Source of the DNA: Eulemur rufifrons
Taxonomy: Eukaryota; Chordata; Mammalia; Primates; Lemuridae
Direction of reading: 5' to 3'
NCBI RefSeq assembly: GCF_041146395.1
Contig: NC_090989.1
Coordinates: 240,364,843 to 240,428,842 of the forward strand
DNA length: 64,000 bases
Position 1 is the stretch's first letter; each line of letters starts with the position of its first letter. Positions 1 to 11,428 of the stretch are shown here, piece by piece. The notes beneath the pieces are model-generated. The model made no database searches. It saw nothing but the letters and a program-made list of their open reading frames with translations, and was not told the DNA's origin. The position numbers and the translations under genes are program-made.

Positions 1-1064
1 GTTATTAAGTATGAAATGTCTGATTTCCTTAAGTACTAGGTTTGACATTGATAATATCTCTGACATTTCACTTTGACAATTCTTGTTTTATGTTTATTGT
101 GGAGGTACATCCTCATTCTTTCAAATGCATGGTCTGGCTTGTAATTATCTTTCAAATTTTTTTTTAGAGCAATTTTTGTGAAACCATGGATAAATCAAAA
201 ATTCCTGTTATTTTCGAGTATGAGTTCTGTCGTGGAACCAATGCTGTGCAGACAGCTCAAAATATCAATGAAGTATTTGGGAAGGATATGGCTAATGAAT
301 GCACAGTATGTTGATAGCTTCAGAAGTTCTGTTCTGGTGATTTTAATCTTGAAAATGAGCCATGTGGTTGACCTGAGACCAAGGTGGATCATGATGAGCT
401 GAAAGCTGTAGTGGAAGTGAAGTCATCTCAACCTACATATGAATTAGCAGCAAGGTTTGATGTTACTATTCCAACAATATTGGACCATTTGGATAAAGAT
501 GAAGTGCTGAAACACAGTCCAAAATCGAAGATTCATCACAAAAAGCTAATGGTGTCTGTTTGGTGGTCCAGTGCTCGTATTATCCACTACAGCTTCATGA
601 AACCTTGTCGCTAGATTACAGTGGATGTCAACTGCAACCAATTGGATGAAACGATGAAGATGCTTGTGGTTAAGCACCTGAGATTGGTCACTAGAGACAG
701 GCCAATCCTCTTGCAAGACAATGCTCAACCACATGTCGCACAAAAAACACTGCTCAAACTATAGAAGCTGGACTTGCAAACCCTCTGTCATCCACTGTAT
801 TCACCAGTCCTTGCACCGACTATCACTTCTTCCAGGCTTTGGACCACTTCTTGCAAGGAAAAAGATTCAATTCTCAACAAGCTGTGGAAAACATCTTTTG
901 AGATTTCATCGCCACTTGCTCTCTAGGCTGGCATAAAAGAGCTACTGGTAAGATGGCAAAACTGTGTCAATAGTTTAGGCGTATCCTTTGATTAATATTA
1001 CGGCTTCCTGTTTGATATAATAAACTAAATTTTTGATTCAAAATTGGACATTTCATATTTAATG
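1..1064 (+). mobile_element. Tc1/mariner transposon, Hsmar2-like, degenerate
   Basis: A mariner-family DNA transposon lying almost exactly at the left window edge. The left end (about 3-20) reads TATTAAGTATGAAATGTC and the right end (about 1046-1063) is its inverse with one change, so both terminal inverted repeats survive. Between them is a mariner transposase reading frame broken by stops, a frameshift and an internal deletion. At about 1.06 kb it is shorter than a full mariner of about 1.3 kb, as the deletion predicts. The encoded fragments resemble the Hsmar2 subgroup rather than Hsmar1/SETMAR; that assignment is from memory. The element cannot move by its own transposase. Confidence 0.88.
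186..995 (+). pseudogene. mariner transposase pseudogene
   Basis: Remains of the transposase that cuts and pastes mariner elements at TA sites. The start at 186 opens MDKSKIPVIFEYEF, typical of the N-terminal helix-turn-helix DNA-binding region, and runs into tandem stops at about 312-317. Reading resumes in another frame (about 384-614: DHDELKAVVEV, then AARFDVTIPTILDHL). There an internal deletion joins the end of the DNA-binding domain directly to LDKDEVLKHSPK, removing the block that holds the first catalytic Asp. The second Asp survives in LQDNA (Asp codon 717-719) and the third in TDYHF (Asp codon 818-820), in frames interrupted by further damage. The frame ends near a TAA at 993. Clearly dead. 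Confidence 0.85.
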
Positions 1065-2114
1065 GGTGAAATGTACATAGTGCTATGTTAACTCCATCAA
1101 TGCCCTTTGGCCTGAGCACTAGTGTTGCAGATTGTATTTTTGGCGTTGATGACATGGCTGATTTTTTGCTCTCAGACCAGGTGGGTCTGTGTTAACTGGC
1201 AAGAACCATGAGGAAAAGGAAGTTCTTAAGAATGCTGATTTCCTGAAGAGGCACAAACAAACCTGGAATGGTACAAGTGGAATCAGGGTCCGTGGGGGTC
1301 AGGGTTTTCAAATATGCTCACGAGCCTCTCATGAATACCATCAACAGAACAGCCAGGCAAGAGCTCTATAACCATCAGAGCCTAAAACTACAGGACAGTA
1401 TCTATCTTCATTTTTCCAGGTGAACAGGCAGGGAATTATGAGGGGACCAAGCCCCTTTTGAATGCAAATAGGTTGGCCACTTGGCAAGCTACAGTTCTTC
1501 CAGATGAAAATGAAATAAAAAGCAAACAGATGAAAGGTACAGATCTGAAAGTTTCCCTCTGATTGTTCTGCCCTCTGGACCATCTTGGTGCCTCTGTCTT
1601 TCCGTATCCTAGCTCCTGCCCTAGGGAAGCAGGAGGAGGAAGCTGCTGTCTGAATAATTACTGCTCTACCATTTCTTTTAAGGATGGCACTATTTTTAGT
1701 AGAAGTGACTCATTCATACAAGTAGGTACGGGCGGGGAGTAGTGGTGGGAGCTGCTTAGTGACGACTTAACCCTTATGTCTTGCTGCACTTGTATTTATC
1801 TCATGCTTTATCCCTGCTCTTGATGGTCACCACAGACCAGTTTTAAGGATGGTGGCTCCAAGTCATCCTGAGAAGGGGGACAGGTGAGGGTAGCAGTTCA
1901 GAAGTGGGGAAAAAAGATTGAGAAATTCTTCTTCGGATGCCTCATGCTTTACTATGGAGTGACAGGGAGTTGTATTAGGAATTGGAAGATTTAGAAGCCT
2001 TGAGGTGAAAGTACTTCATTGTGAAAACACTGCTTCCTGATTCTGAACCTCCATTTTTCCTCTTGTGAAAGGGAAGCTTATACCAAAACTTTCAGCACAA
2101 CCAATACCACCACC
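1065..2114. other. unique sequence, nothing recognised
   Basis: Single-copy-looking DNA with no repeat family, RNA gene or coding signal that I recognise. Short open frames here show no protein family features. Confidence 0.5.
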
Positions 2115-2345
2115 AAGCTTACAGGCCCTGGGCACTGGGCACTGGCAAAGTGCTCCACAGACTATCTCATGTGATCCTCATGACGTGACATGAGACAGGG
2201 AGTGCCATTATCCTATTTTACAGATAAGGAAGCGGAGGCTTAGAGAAGTTTTGTACTTTCCTCAAGGTAGTAAATAGCAAAGCCTAAAAACAAAAACAAA
2301 ACAAACAAAAAAACAAAGCCAGGTGTGTCTGAACTCAGACACCTG
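2115..2345 (-). repeat. MIR SINE fragment
   Basis: The phrase TTTTACAGATAAGGAAGCGG, then AGGCTTAGAGAAG, is the reverse complement of the MIR core (CTCATCTGTAAAATG class). The right part (GTCTGAACTCAGACACC) matches the MIR 5' half. The copy is interrupted at 2285-2320 by an A-rich block. Confidence 0.75.
2278..2320 (+). repeat. A-rich (CAAAA)n block flanked by CAAAGCC
   Basis: A C/A simple repeat sits inside the MIR. CAAAGCC occurs at 2278-2284 and again at 2314-2320, so the A-rich stretch is bounded by a 7-bp direct repeat. Either slippage or a tiny A-tailed insertion could explain it. Confidence 0.7.
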
Positions 2346-2910
2346 GTAATTCTGGCCCAGCGGGGCGTGGCTAGCACACTACCAGCTAGTGATCCTGCTA
2401 TAAGAGCTAGTTTTTGAACATTTGCGGAGTCCTTTCCATTCAGGATTTATTGCCTTCCTCTGTCGTGAGAAACTCTATCTTTGTGATTCTGCGGGCTTGC
2501 TGGTGAAAGTCCTGCTGTGACCAGCACTGAACTGCACGTCCCGAGAAGACAGGGGTAGTGCCTGGTGCAGAGTAGGACTCAAATACTGGTTCTTAAAGTT
2601 CTCTCTCCTCAAGTCACGCTTCCCTCTGTTCTGCCGGCTTGCAGTGGTTACGGTGCCCTGTGTTGTCTACCTTTCAAGGCACGCACACGTTGCGTCAACT
2701 AATTCCCAAGTGCTTGGACAGAGACAGGGATGACACTTTGATTCTCCCGTAGAGTCCACTGAGATACTTGTAGTCCCCAAGCCTAGAGCTCCTTCCAGGC
2801 CTCCTTGTCGTGGTACATGTTGTTACTTCTGCCCGGAATGTTCTTTCCCCTTCTCTTTTGAGAAATAACACCTGTTCTCAAAAAGTACCCTGTCCCCTGC
2901 CACCTCTTAA
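2346..2910. other. unique sequence
   Basis: Moderately GC-rich single-copy-looking DNA between a MIR and an Alu. I see no gene or known repeat. Confidence 0.5.
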
Positions 2911-3282
<372 letters not shown>

Positions 3283-3330
3283 TAATTAGTTTGCTCACTA
3301 GTCTCTCACTCACTTCCCTGTGAGCTGTTG

Positions 3331-3372
3331 TGTGTGTGCGTGTGTGCATGCACATGCATGTGTACGTGTGTA
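3331..3372 (+). repeat. imperfect (GT)n microsatellite
   Basis: Alternating purine-pyrimidine run of GT with GC and AT interruptions, a potential Z-DNA-forming tract. Confidence 0.85.
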
Positions 3373-3591
3373 TTCCATGTCTTACTGGTTTTATATCACT
3401 ATTACCAAACACCATACCTGTAAAATTAATGCAGGCATAGTACATAGTATATTCTAAATAAAACAGTAATTGATATTTACAATTGTGCATTTATGCTGCA
3501 TTTATTACCTGTAAAATAGGTAAATGGCTAACTGTTCAATGTATTGGCCCATTCCCTGGAATGGGAAAGGGAAAGATGGAACTATATCTGT

Positions 3592-3760
3592 ATCATCTCA
3601 TTTACCCCTCATGACACCCTGCCAGCGAGGTGTCATTACCCCCATTTTACAGAAGAGGAAAAAGAGGCTCAGAGAGGTCAAGAGACTTGCCTAAGGCCAC
3701 ACAGCTAGTGAGTACCACAAGAGGGATGGGAGTCCAGGTCTGTTTGCCTCTGAAGCTGAT
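3592..3760 (-). repeat. MIR SINE
   Basis: Well-preserved MIR core in reverse: CCCCCATTTTACAGAAGAGG, then AGAGGCTCAGAGAGGTCAAG, CTAAGGCCACACAGCTAGTG and GAGTCCAGGTCTGTTTGCC. One of the best-preserved MIR copies in the window. Confidence 0.92.
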
Positions 3761-3769
3761 ATTTGTGTT

Positions 3770-4840
3770 GAGGCCCCAGTTCTGACAAAGTTCTAGAGCA
3801 GAAGCCTTCTGATCACTTCAAACAAACCCTAGCTCAGGGACACTCTTTCCACAGATCAGGGGGCAAGCACAATGCACGGCCACATGACTCTTCTATCTTG
3901 CTTTCCCCACCGGGATGACCTGCCCCCTCACCACTCTGTCAAACAGAAACAGTAGTGACAGAAACTACTTCCTGACTTGTCAACAGAATAGGCTCCTGGG
4001 GACATGGGGATGGATCAGAACAGCAGTAAAGGCCTGGGGTCCACGTCCCACGGGCAGGCAGGCTGTCAGAGAGCAGGGGTCAACTCCGGCTTTCAAGTGT
4101 GAAAAACAGCTTTACTCTGCCACCCTGCTTCTCCAGCAATGTTTTCTCTCTCATGACGCGCTTCTGCCAGCCTCCATACTGGAGTCTCCCTAAACGTCAC
4201 CCAGTAGCGCTGATTAGACTAAGGTGCATGTGCCCAGCACCGTGGTTGGTGCTGTCACAGGGATCCCAGGGCTGCTGAGACCGACTGCAAGATGCTAAAG
4301 CTGCGAGGAACGAGCCTGGTGGCAGCAGGGCACTGGGGTGTGGATCTGAATTTGCAAAGAGGGATCGATTTCCCTTCCAGCCTCCTGTCTCTCCTTCTAA
4401 TAAGCAGCTGGGCGGCTGGAAGCAGAAGAGATTGGCAGGGCTGCTCTCGGATGCACCTGCCATCCCGACTGCTGTGGCACCTCCCCTGGAAATGGTCGTG
4501 ACCCTGTAGAGAAGATGAATGGGGCTCCTCAATCGGTTTCTCTGCAAGCTGAGTCTAAATTCACACCATGACCTAGAGTAGCACCCTTGGGTAATCCTGA
4601 ATTTTGAGTTTGGATTTTGGTTTGTTTTATGACAGTCCATATCCTACTATAAAGAGACTCAGCAGATGGAAATCAGAATAAAAACATAGATGAAATATAC
4701 TATTTGCTTTGTTTCACAAGGGGTTTGATTCAGGGTTTCTTTAAATGGCAAGTTTCCTTGGTGCCTTTAGAATAGAGGTTATCTTACAGATAATATTTTA
4801 AAGAAATAAGTCTGGCAATAAATCATAGCTGTCATTCACT
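3770..4840. other. unique, relatively GC-rich sequence
   Basis: About 1 kb without a recognised repeat. A 147-codon open frame on the minus strand (4197-4640) has no recognisable domain, no initiation context of note and no conservation evidence, so I treat it as chance. Confidence 0.45.
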
Positions 4841-4844
4841 GCAG

Positions 4845-5490
4845 AGTCTCTGTGAGACAGGCACTGTGATGAACACATGGCACGCATGGACTCTGCTGCT
4901 CACAGTGACCCTGGAGATTGAGTATTAGCATTCCTATTGTAGAAGTGAGAAATTCAATGTTCAAAGAAGTTCACAGTCATGGGGCAAATCTGATGAAGTG
5001 GGTTGAATTGTGTCCCCCCGGGGAAGATATGCTGAAGTTCTAATCCCCAGTACCTGTGAACGTCACCTTATTTGGCACAGGGCCTTCGTGGGTGGAATCA
5101 AGTTAAGATGAGGCCCTATGGATCTGGGTGGGCCCTAAATCCAATGATGAGTGTCCTTGTAAGGAGACAGAGATTTGGACACAGAAGACACACACACTGG
5201 GAAGAAGGCCGTTTGACGATGGAAGCAGACACTGGAGCGATACAGCTGTAAGCCAAGGAACGCCAAGGCCTGCCAGCAACCACCAGAAGCCAGGAGGAAG
5301 AAAGAAAGGATCCTTCCCTAGAGCCTTCAGAGGGAGCACAGCCCTGCCAACACCTTGATTCCAGACTTCTAGCCTCCAGGACTGCGGGAGAATAAATTTC
5401 CATTGTTTTAAACCACTCAGATTGTGGCAGTTTGTTACTAGAAATGAACACGCCCTGGATTCAAACACCAGGCTTGCTGGTTCTGAAGAC
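4845..5490 (-). repeat. MIR SINE split by an LTR
   Basis: A degraded reverse MIR (4845-4990: GTGAGACAGGCACTGTGATG, CTCACAGTGACCCTGGAGAT) stops at the LTR start. It appears to resume after the LTR at about 5453-5490 with CCTGGATTCAAACACCAGG, the part of MIR expected next. The LTR therefore landed inside an older MIR. Confidence 0.6.
4991..5452 (+). mobile_element. solitary MLT1-type LTR (ERVL-MaLR)
   Basis: Starts TGATGAAGTGGGTTGAATTG TGTCCCCC and contains the series TTGGACACAGAAGACACACA, CCTAGAGCCTTCAGAGGGAG, CTTCTAGCCTCCAGGACTG, then an AATAAA signal near 5391, as in MaLR LTRs. The terminal CTAATACA is degraded. No internal retroviral sequence is attached, so it is a solitary LTR. A 167-codon minus-strand open frame overlaps it and is most likely chance. 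Subfamily not assigned. Confidence 0.82.
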
Positions 5491-6004
5491 ACATGGCCCT
5501 CCTCACAGAACAGCAAGCTGCCTGGCGTGTGACTGTGGACGTCACAGGCCCTCACTCTTGCCACCGTCTGATTCGCCGGCTCTCGAGGAAAGCCAGTGAG
5601 AAGCACCAGGCAGGGAGTGACACCATCTGCCCGAGGTGAGTTTTCTAAGGCATGGCCCTGGAGAAAGGGGATTAGCGCGCTGCAAGGACAGACGCAGGGG
5701 AGACTGTTTAGAAGTGCTGCTATTGTCCAACGAGAAATACAGGCAGCTTGCGCTCCCCTGGTGGCAGTGGAGATGAGACGAAGTTGACACTCTGAGAGGT
5801 GTGGAGAAGGTCGAATTCAGGTGTGCTAACACCTGGATGTGGGGGTGTGGCTGGAGACCGTCAGCTGGGGTGCTCAGGTTTCTGGCCTGGGCCACTGGGA
5901 GGGTGTTTATCCCATTGTGAGAAGAGGGGAACAGTTTATTGTAATTGATCTACACCTGATAGACTTTAATTAAAATGGATTGGTCGTAGAGTTCTCTACG
6001 GGAA
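5491..6004. other. unique sequence with one CTCF-like word
   Basis: No known repeat. GCGCTCCCCTGGTGGCAGTG near 5749-5768 is, on the minus strand, a near match to the CTCF core but with a one-base shift, so only a weak candidate. Confidence 0.4.
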
Positions 6005-6165
6005 CAGGCTTTAGAATCAGGCAAAAGTAGGTATGCGTTGCCTGGTGATGCAACACACTACCTATGAGCCATTGGGCAAATCATTTAACCTCCAGGGTTT
6101 CACTTTCCTCATCCGCTAAAAGTGAAGATAATAATAGGAGTTAATATACGTAAAGAGCACACGGG
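6005..6165 (+). repeat. MIR SINE
   Basis: ATGAGCCATTGGGCAAATCA, TTTAACCTCCAGGGTTTCAC and CTTTCCTCATCCGCTAAAAG follow the forward MIR order (tRNA-unrelated core, then 3' LINE-related part). Confidence 0.85.
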
Positions 6166-7200
6166 CAACAATCAATGGTTAGCTTTTATAAAATATTTTA
6201 TAATTAACAAATACTTTCTTCCTGGAACCAGTGATGCATCTTAGTAATTCTCATTATTTCCAAATGAGGTAGAGAGAACCTTGTTTTATTATTTCCTCAA
6301 TTAAATGTAAGGAAAAGGTGGGGAGACCGTGGTCTATAGAGGGTAACAATCAGTGAATACTTGCCTTAATGTCTCAAGAAAATAAAAATTATTTTCTAGC
6401 TCTGTCTGTCCATGCAGCTATAAAGTATCTTTAGTGCAGAGTTTTTGAAATTTTGATTGGAAAGGGAATGTAAATGAATTAAAGCCCAGCAGTGGAGAGA
6501 ATATACATTTCTTTCTTTTCAACAATTCATGGGAACAGCATGTACTGGTAATAAAATAGCCCTTTCTCTTCCCTAACACATATTTTTTTCCCTCTAAAGG
6601 GCTACTAAAATCATTATGTTTTTTTCAATGCAGGACATCTTGTCCTTTCCCCGGAGGTTATAGTGCTTGGTGCCTTTCATGATTTCAGACAGCAAACTGC
6701 TCCCTGAGTAGGACTCTGTTTGTCTAGGACATTTTGTCTTTTCCAAAGCACAGCGTGCCCACCATAACAGGGTTATTTATGGGCACATTATCAGAGTTAC
6801 ACAAGCAATAGTTCTTACTTTTCTTAAAATATTTAAAATAAAACACTTAGTACAAATTAGCAAAGATCAGGCACTTCTTGTTTTTGTTTAACTGGGATCT
6901 GTTCTTTTAGTTAAGATACTAATAAATCTAGATGCCACTATTAGTAAGAGGTAACTCGATTTCCTTGCCATTTAAAAACATAACTGAAATGGTTTATCAT
7001 ATAAAAAGAGAAAAAAAAATCTTGAGTTAAAGGTCATAACAAAAGAAAGAAGCTGCTAAAATAAAAAAACAAACAAACAAAACCAAAACAAAACAGAAAG
7101 CTTGCCAAAGCCATTCCTTGTCCAACCTGGTTATTTCCACCTGTATTTTTCTCAGGTGACTCAAAATAAAAAATATTCAAAAATGAATGCACTGTGATTT
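6166..7200. other. AT-rich unique sequence with a (CAAA)n tract
   Basis: About 1 kb of AT-rich DNA without a known family. A CAAA/CAAAA simple repeat lies at 7061-7096. Confidence 0.5.
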
Positions 7201-7204
7201 ATCC

Positions 7205-8040
7205 TTTTGACTTTCCCACCCAGATCATTTCTTTCTCCCCCATTTTCTATTGTGGTTAATGATTCCGTCACCCAACCAGAGGCCTGGAGTTGTCCTGAAT
7301 ATCTCATTCTCACTGTCCAAGTCTGACTGGTCACCATATCCTGGTGACCATATCACCTCCCAATGATTGCTTCACCTCCTTCCTGCTCTCCACTCCTACA
7401 TAGGCCCCTGGACCAAGTGTTCCTGAACTTCCATAATAGCCTCTTAGAGGTCTTCTTGCCTCTAGTCTTGGAGCTCTTCCATGCATTCTCTGCTGCAGTC
7501 CAAGGGAGCTTTCTAAATTGCCCTCTCCTCCCTGGGTGAAGCACTGGCCTCAAGACCCCCAGACTGGAGTGTCAGCTCCCTGGAATGGCGTGAGAGGCTG
7601 GTCAGAATGATTTCCTCCTCCTGTGGAGCCTCCCTGCCCCAACCTGCATTAGATAGTCCAGCTGTTCCATGATGTCTGCGGTCTATCAACCATAACACGC
7701 AGGTCTCTCTGCCGGGACATGTTTTTCTCCATCTTGCTACCCTAGAAAATTATTCCTAAACCCACAGCTAGTTCTGATTGGTCTTCTCTAGAAAGACTTC
7801 TGGGACTTTTCCTTCTCACTCACTGTCATCTCAGTAGCCCTTTTGTGCCCTGACCTTATTTCTATTCCTGTATGTTTCATATTGTATTTCTAATGTTTCA
7901 ATTTACAGGTCTATCTCCCTGGCCACACTGGAAGCTCCTTAAATGTGCAGACTGTCTCTAATTCACCTTTGCCTCCCCAGGTCCTAGCATAGTGCTTGGA
8001 CACATAAGATTAGACACTTGTCAACTACTGAAGTGCATTA
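7205..8040 (+). repeat. L2 LINE 3' region
   Basis: Follows the L2 3' UTR order: a C/T-rich stretch with CTGCAGTCCAAGGGAGCTTT, later GGAAGCTCCTTAAATGTGCA, GACTGTCTCTAATTCACC and CCCCAGGTCCTAGCATAGTG. The middle (about 7540-7780) is poorly matched and may be deleted or replaced. Confidence 0.65.
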
Positions 8041-8099
8041 TGATCTCAGTTGTTCATTGCCAACAGTTTATTGCTATTCCTTTTCAATGTCATTTTCTA

Positions 8100-8310
8100 C
8101 TACTCTACATCCTCCCAACATATTTTATTTTCCAGTCTCACCAGACTCTTATTTTCATTTTATAGATGAGGAAAACAAGGCTCAAAGCATGTAAGTCATT
8201 CCCAATACACACTGCTGGTAAGTAACAGAGTCGGGATTTGATCTCAGAGCTGCAGGGGACTGCACGGCCCAGATACTCCAGTGCTCCACTCTGCTGCCTT
8301 CCCAGAATAT
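8100..8310 (-). repeat. MIR SINE
   Basis: Reverse MIR core: TTTTATAGATGAGGAAAACA, CAAGGCTCAAAGCATG, then CAGAGTCGGGATTTGATCTC. Confidence 0.85.
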
Positions 8311-8339
8311 AAGCAGTAAATTGGGAGCAATTTCTTTAA

Positions 8340-8538
8340 AGTTCAAAATATTTCCACACCTCCGGGCCTATGCTAGTGTTTGCTCTCTCCTTGAAAGGCG
8401 GTTTCCCTCCTCCTCTCCACTTGTGGAAGTCCTACTTCCCCTTTAGGTTCTAGTTCACATGGTGTTGACTTTATGAAACATTTTCTGTTCTTGCCAGTTT
8501 GAAATAATAGTTTCCTTTTCTGTGCAGCCTAGAGTATC

Positions 8539-8569
<31 letters not shown>

Positions 8570-8765
8570 CCCCTAAACCTTCTATTGCATGACCTCCATT
8601 ATTTTCTAGATCCTCTGACTTTCCCCTTTGTCTAACTGAAGTGCCTTTGGTGCAGAAACCAGGTCTTTTACGTGTCTTCATATGGCCACAGCCCCCAATA
8701 CAGTGTTGTGTGCATAAAAGTATTTAGTAACCTTTGGCTGAATGAATGAATAAATGAATGAGTGC
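8340..8765 (+). repeat. L2 LINE 3' end
   Basis: L2 3' UTR ending in the diagnostic tail: CCCCCAATACAGTGTTGTGT, then GGCTGAATGAATGAATAAATG at about 8730-8755. An AC microsatellite has expanded inside it. Confidence 0.78.
8542..8569 (+). repeat. (AC)14 microsatellite
   Basis: Uninterrupted AC dinucleotide run of 28 bp, long enough to be polymorphic. Confidence 0.97.
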
Positions 8766-9258
8766 TATATTTCATCTGCCTATTTCTGTTTGAGAACAGA
8801 GGGCTTTATAAATATCCTTGCCCTCCCTGCACTTGGGCTGGTAACCCGAAAATAAGTATCTGACTATGTATTTGGCTTGATTGTACTATTACATCTTACA
8901 CAGTACGGCTATTCTTCATAGCTTGAGGGAAGATAAGAAGAAGGGGAAGGCATACGTAATCTGGGACTTCAGGTCTGAGTCCTTGAGCTCCAAAACCAGG
9001 AGAAGAAAAACAGAAAGAAAGAGGCCACCTTTTGTTCTGGAGACTGTTCTCAATCAGGGATGGAATACAGCTCCCCTATGGTGCAGGTGGAAATGTGTGA
9101 ATGGGGGTGAGTGGGGAGGGGGTGGATGAAAAAATGAGTGGGGTAAATGCTGGCATTGGCATTAGTGGTTAGAGCCCAGTGACACTAAAGTCCCTAGAAT
9201 GCTCTGGGCAGTCCTACATAATATAGAACTGTGCTGTCCAAAATGACAAGAGTGCTGG
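8766..9258. other. unique sequence
   Basis: No recognised family. Contains a purine-rich stretch around 8930-9035. Confidence 0.45.
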
Positions 9259-9757
9259 TGTTAGTTTGTTAGTTTTTTATTGCTGCTGTAACAAACAACC
9301 CCAAACTTAGAGACTTAACACAGATGTATTACCTTAAACTCTGTAGGTGAGGAATCTCACATGGGTTTCACTGAGCTAAAAGCAATGTGTCAGCAGGGCT
9401 GATACCTATCTGCAGGCTCTAGGGGAAAATCCATTTCCTTTGCTTTCTCAGCTTCTGGGGAGTCACTCACATTCCTTGGCCTGTGGTCTCCATCCTCTGT
9501 CTTCAGAGCCAGCAAGAGCGGGTTGAGATCTTCTTCCATTGCATCACTCCACTCTCCTTTTCTGCCTCCCTCCTCCACTTTTAAGGACTCTGGTGATTAT
9601 TGGGCCCACCCAGATAATCCAGGGTACTTTCCCCATCTCAAGGTCAGCTGATTAGTAACCTTAATTCCATCTGCAACTTAATTCCCTTTGCCATGTAACA
9701 TAAAATATTCACAGGTTCCAGTAATTAGGATGTGGACACCTTTGGGGGCCTATCACA
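9259..9757 (-). mobile_element. MLT1-type LTR (ERVL-MaLR), reverse
   Basis: On the plus strand it opens TGTTAGTTTTTTATTGCTGC (from 9267; a duplicated TGTTAG sits at 9259) and continues AACAAACAACCCCAAACTTA, CTCTAGGGGAAAATCCATTT, CACATTCCTTGGC, TTAAGGACTCTGGTGATTAT, GGGCCCACCCAGATAATCC, TTTGCCATGTAACATAA and TAGGATGTGGACACCTTTGG. This is the reverse complement of the MLT1 series of LTRs. The final GGCCATTATTCTGCCTACCACA block is shortened to GGCCTATCACA. Solitary, no internal region. Confidence 0.8.
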
Positions 9758-10299
9758 GTGACTCCACTGAGAAACACTACAGGGCATCCCACAGTTATTG
9801 GTCCTTGGTTGTTATCTTCTGTGTTAGGTGGGTCTGCCTCAAGACAGGCACTCCGAGAATGGTCTGAACCCAGACAGCTCTGAAATCCTAAGAGTTTGAC
9901 GAAAGTGTCATTCCATTCTCACAGGCCCACAGCCTCCACGCCCCTTCTTATCTCTCATGGCACCACTGGAGCATTGGATCTCAGTCTTGAAACCCCTCCT
10001 CAATTATAGCTGGAGGTGTTGGTCACAGGTAAGAATTAAGGTCACAGGGAGGCATGTTATGTAATCCAGTCTGGGTTAGATAACATGCCTTATTGGGTTT
10101 TTTGATATTTTAGTTCTCAATGATGACATTACTAAAATCTTCCAAGTATGACTATAAAAAACATCGTTACAGTTATTTATTACTAATGAAATCTTACAAA
10201 AATCAACTATCTACAAAAATCACATATTCTATGAACTTGGAACTGGAAAGAACTCATAATTTTCTATGCATGATTTTGTCCCTCAAACAATAGTAGTTA
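9758..10299. other. unique sequence
   Basis: Nothing recognised. Sequence is moderately AT-rich with no long open frame. Confidence 0.45.
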
Positions 10300-10500
10300 T
10301 GATGGCTACCATTACAAAGTGCCACATGTCTTTTATTTATTTCTTATGACAATCCTATTCAATTGATACTATTATTCCCATTTTATAGATGAGGAAATTT
10401 AGGTACCGAGAGATTACATTATTTGTCCAAGAGCACTTAGTAAATAAACATAGTAAGAATTTGATCCCAGTTCTGCCAGCATCTAGAACATGCCCAGGCC
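10300..10500 (-). repeat. MIR SINE
   Basis: CCCATTTTATAGATGAGGAA followed by TTAGGTACCGAGAGATTACA and TTTGATCCCAGTTCTGCC is the reverse MIR order. Confidence 0.85.
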
Positions 10501-10605
10501 CATAAAAATGGGTTGGGGTGGAGAAGAGGCAGACATAGCCCAGACTTTTGCATGGCTCAGGGTGAGGATAATTGTTCCATGTGCTCCATAAATTGCTTTT
10601 CACTG

Positions 10606-10625
10606 CCCAGGTCACCAGGGGGTAG
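10606..10625 (+). promoter_or_regulatory. weak CTCF-like motif
   Basis: CCCAGGTCACCAGGGGGTAG contains the CACCAGGGGG half of the CTCF consensus but departs from it at two usually constrained positions. Sequence match only. Confidence 0.2.
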
Positions 10626-10970
10626 AGCAAAGCCTGCTTTATGTGCACTGAATAAACCTCATGGCTTTCTAAGGAACATTTCTGATATCTCTGATAAAAA
10701 CTGTTAATCTAGCCACCAGTGCCAAGACCTCAAGCTAATTAGCCTAAAGAATCAGATTAGAATGAGGTTAATTCTGTGATCATTAAAAGTTCTCTACTGT
10801 TTCCAGGGAGTTTTGATAATGAAAAGAAACAGATCTTTGTTTCAAAGAGCTTTCCTAAACAATAGCATTTACTAATTACAGTGCCAAATAATTATTTGTT
10901 GAATATATGAATAAGAATAACATTTAAAATTAGATACTTTAAAAAGCTTGGAAAGCTATTCTTTGTACAT
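10626..10970. other. AT-rich unique sequence
   Basis: No recognised repeat or gene signal. Confidence 0.45.
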
Positions 10971-10974
10971 TAAT

Positions 10975-11075
10975 AATGATCATCTCTGGGTGATACAATT
11001 ATAAGTAATTTTCATTTTCTTGTTTATCTGTATCTTCTACTTTTCTTCCACAATGAAGGCATTTCTTTCCCCACA
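10975..11075 (+). repeat. L1M 3' UTR fragment
   Basis: GATCATCTCTGGGTGATACA, then TTTTCATTTTCTTGTTTATC and CCACAATGAAGGCATT match the ancient L1M 3' UTR phrase (ATCTCTGGGTGGTGGGATTA class). Confidence 0.6.
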
Positions 11076-11428
11076 TGTACATCGTATTTCGTGGGAAAAA
11101 TTTATAAAAAGAGTTTTTAGTTAAAAATTAGGTAAGTAAGATAAAGACTTAAAGAAAGCAAATAAAACAAGATGAGTGAACTCTTGATTAGTGGAATTTT
11201 CACTATGTGGCAATCTCATTCCAATTAAAGTGTCACATAAAACAGATAATATTTTGTCTACTGTTGAGTTACATTGTTAGGAAGGACAGATTTAACTTTG
11301 GAGAGAAATTATTTTATTATTTAATAGTGAACTTCTAAACCCAAGTGATTTCTTTATAAACATTTTCAACAATAAAAAGTTTTTTATTAGAAAAATTCAA
11401 ATTAAAATGAATAAAACCTTCCATTATT
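11076..11428. other. AT-rich unique sequence
   Basis: No recognised family. Runs into the TA-rich tract that follows. Confidence 0.45.

Noticed and set aside
1..995. Possible SETMAR-like domesticated transposase
   Set aside because: The frame is broken by stops and a deletion, no SET domain is near, and the wording is Hsmar2-like, not Hsmar1.
4197..4640. 147-codon open frame on the minus strand
   Set aside because: No recognisable domain and no splice or promoter context. Frames of this length occur by chance in moderately GC-rich DNA.
5103..5606. 167-codon open frame on the minus strand, the longest in the window
   Set aside because: Most of it is the antisense of an MLT1-type LTR, so it is not a host gene.
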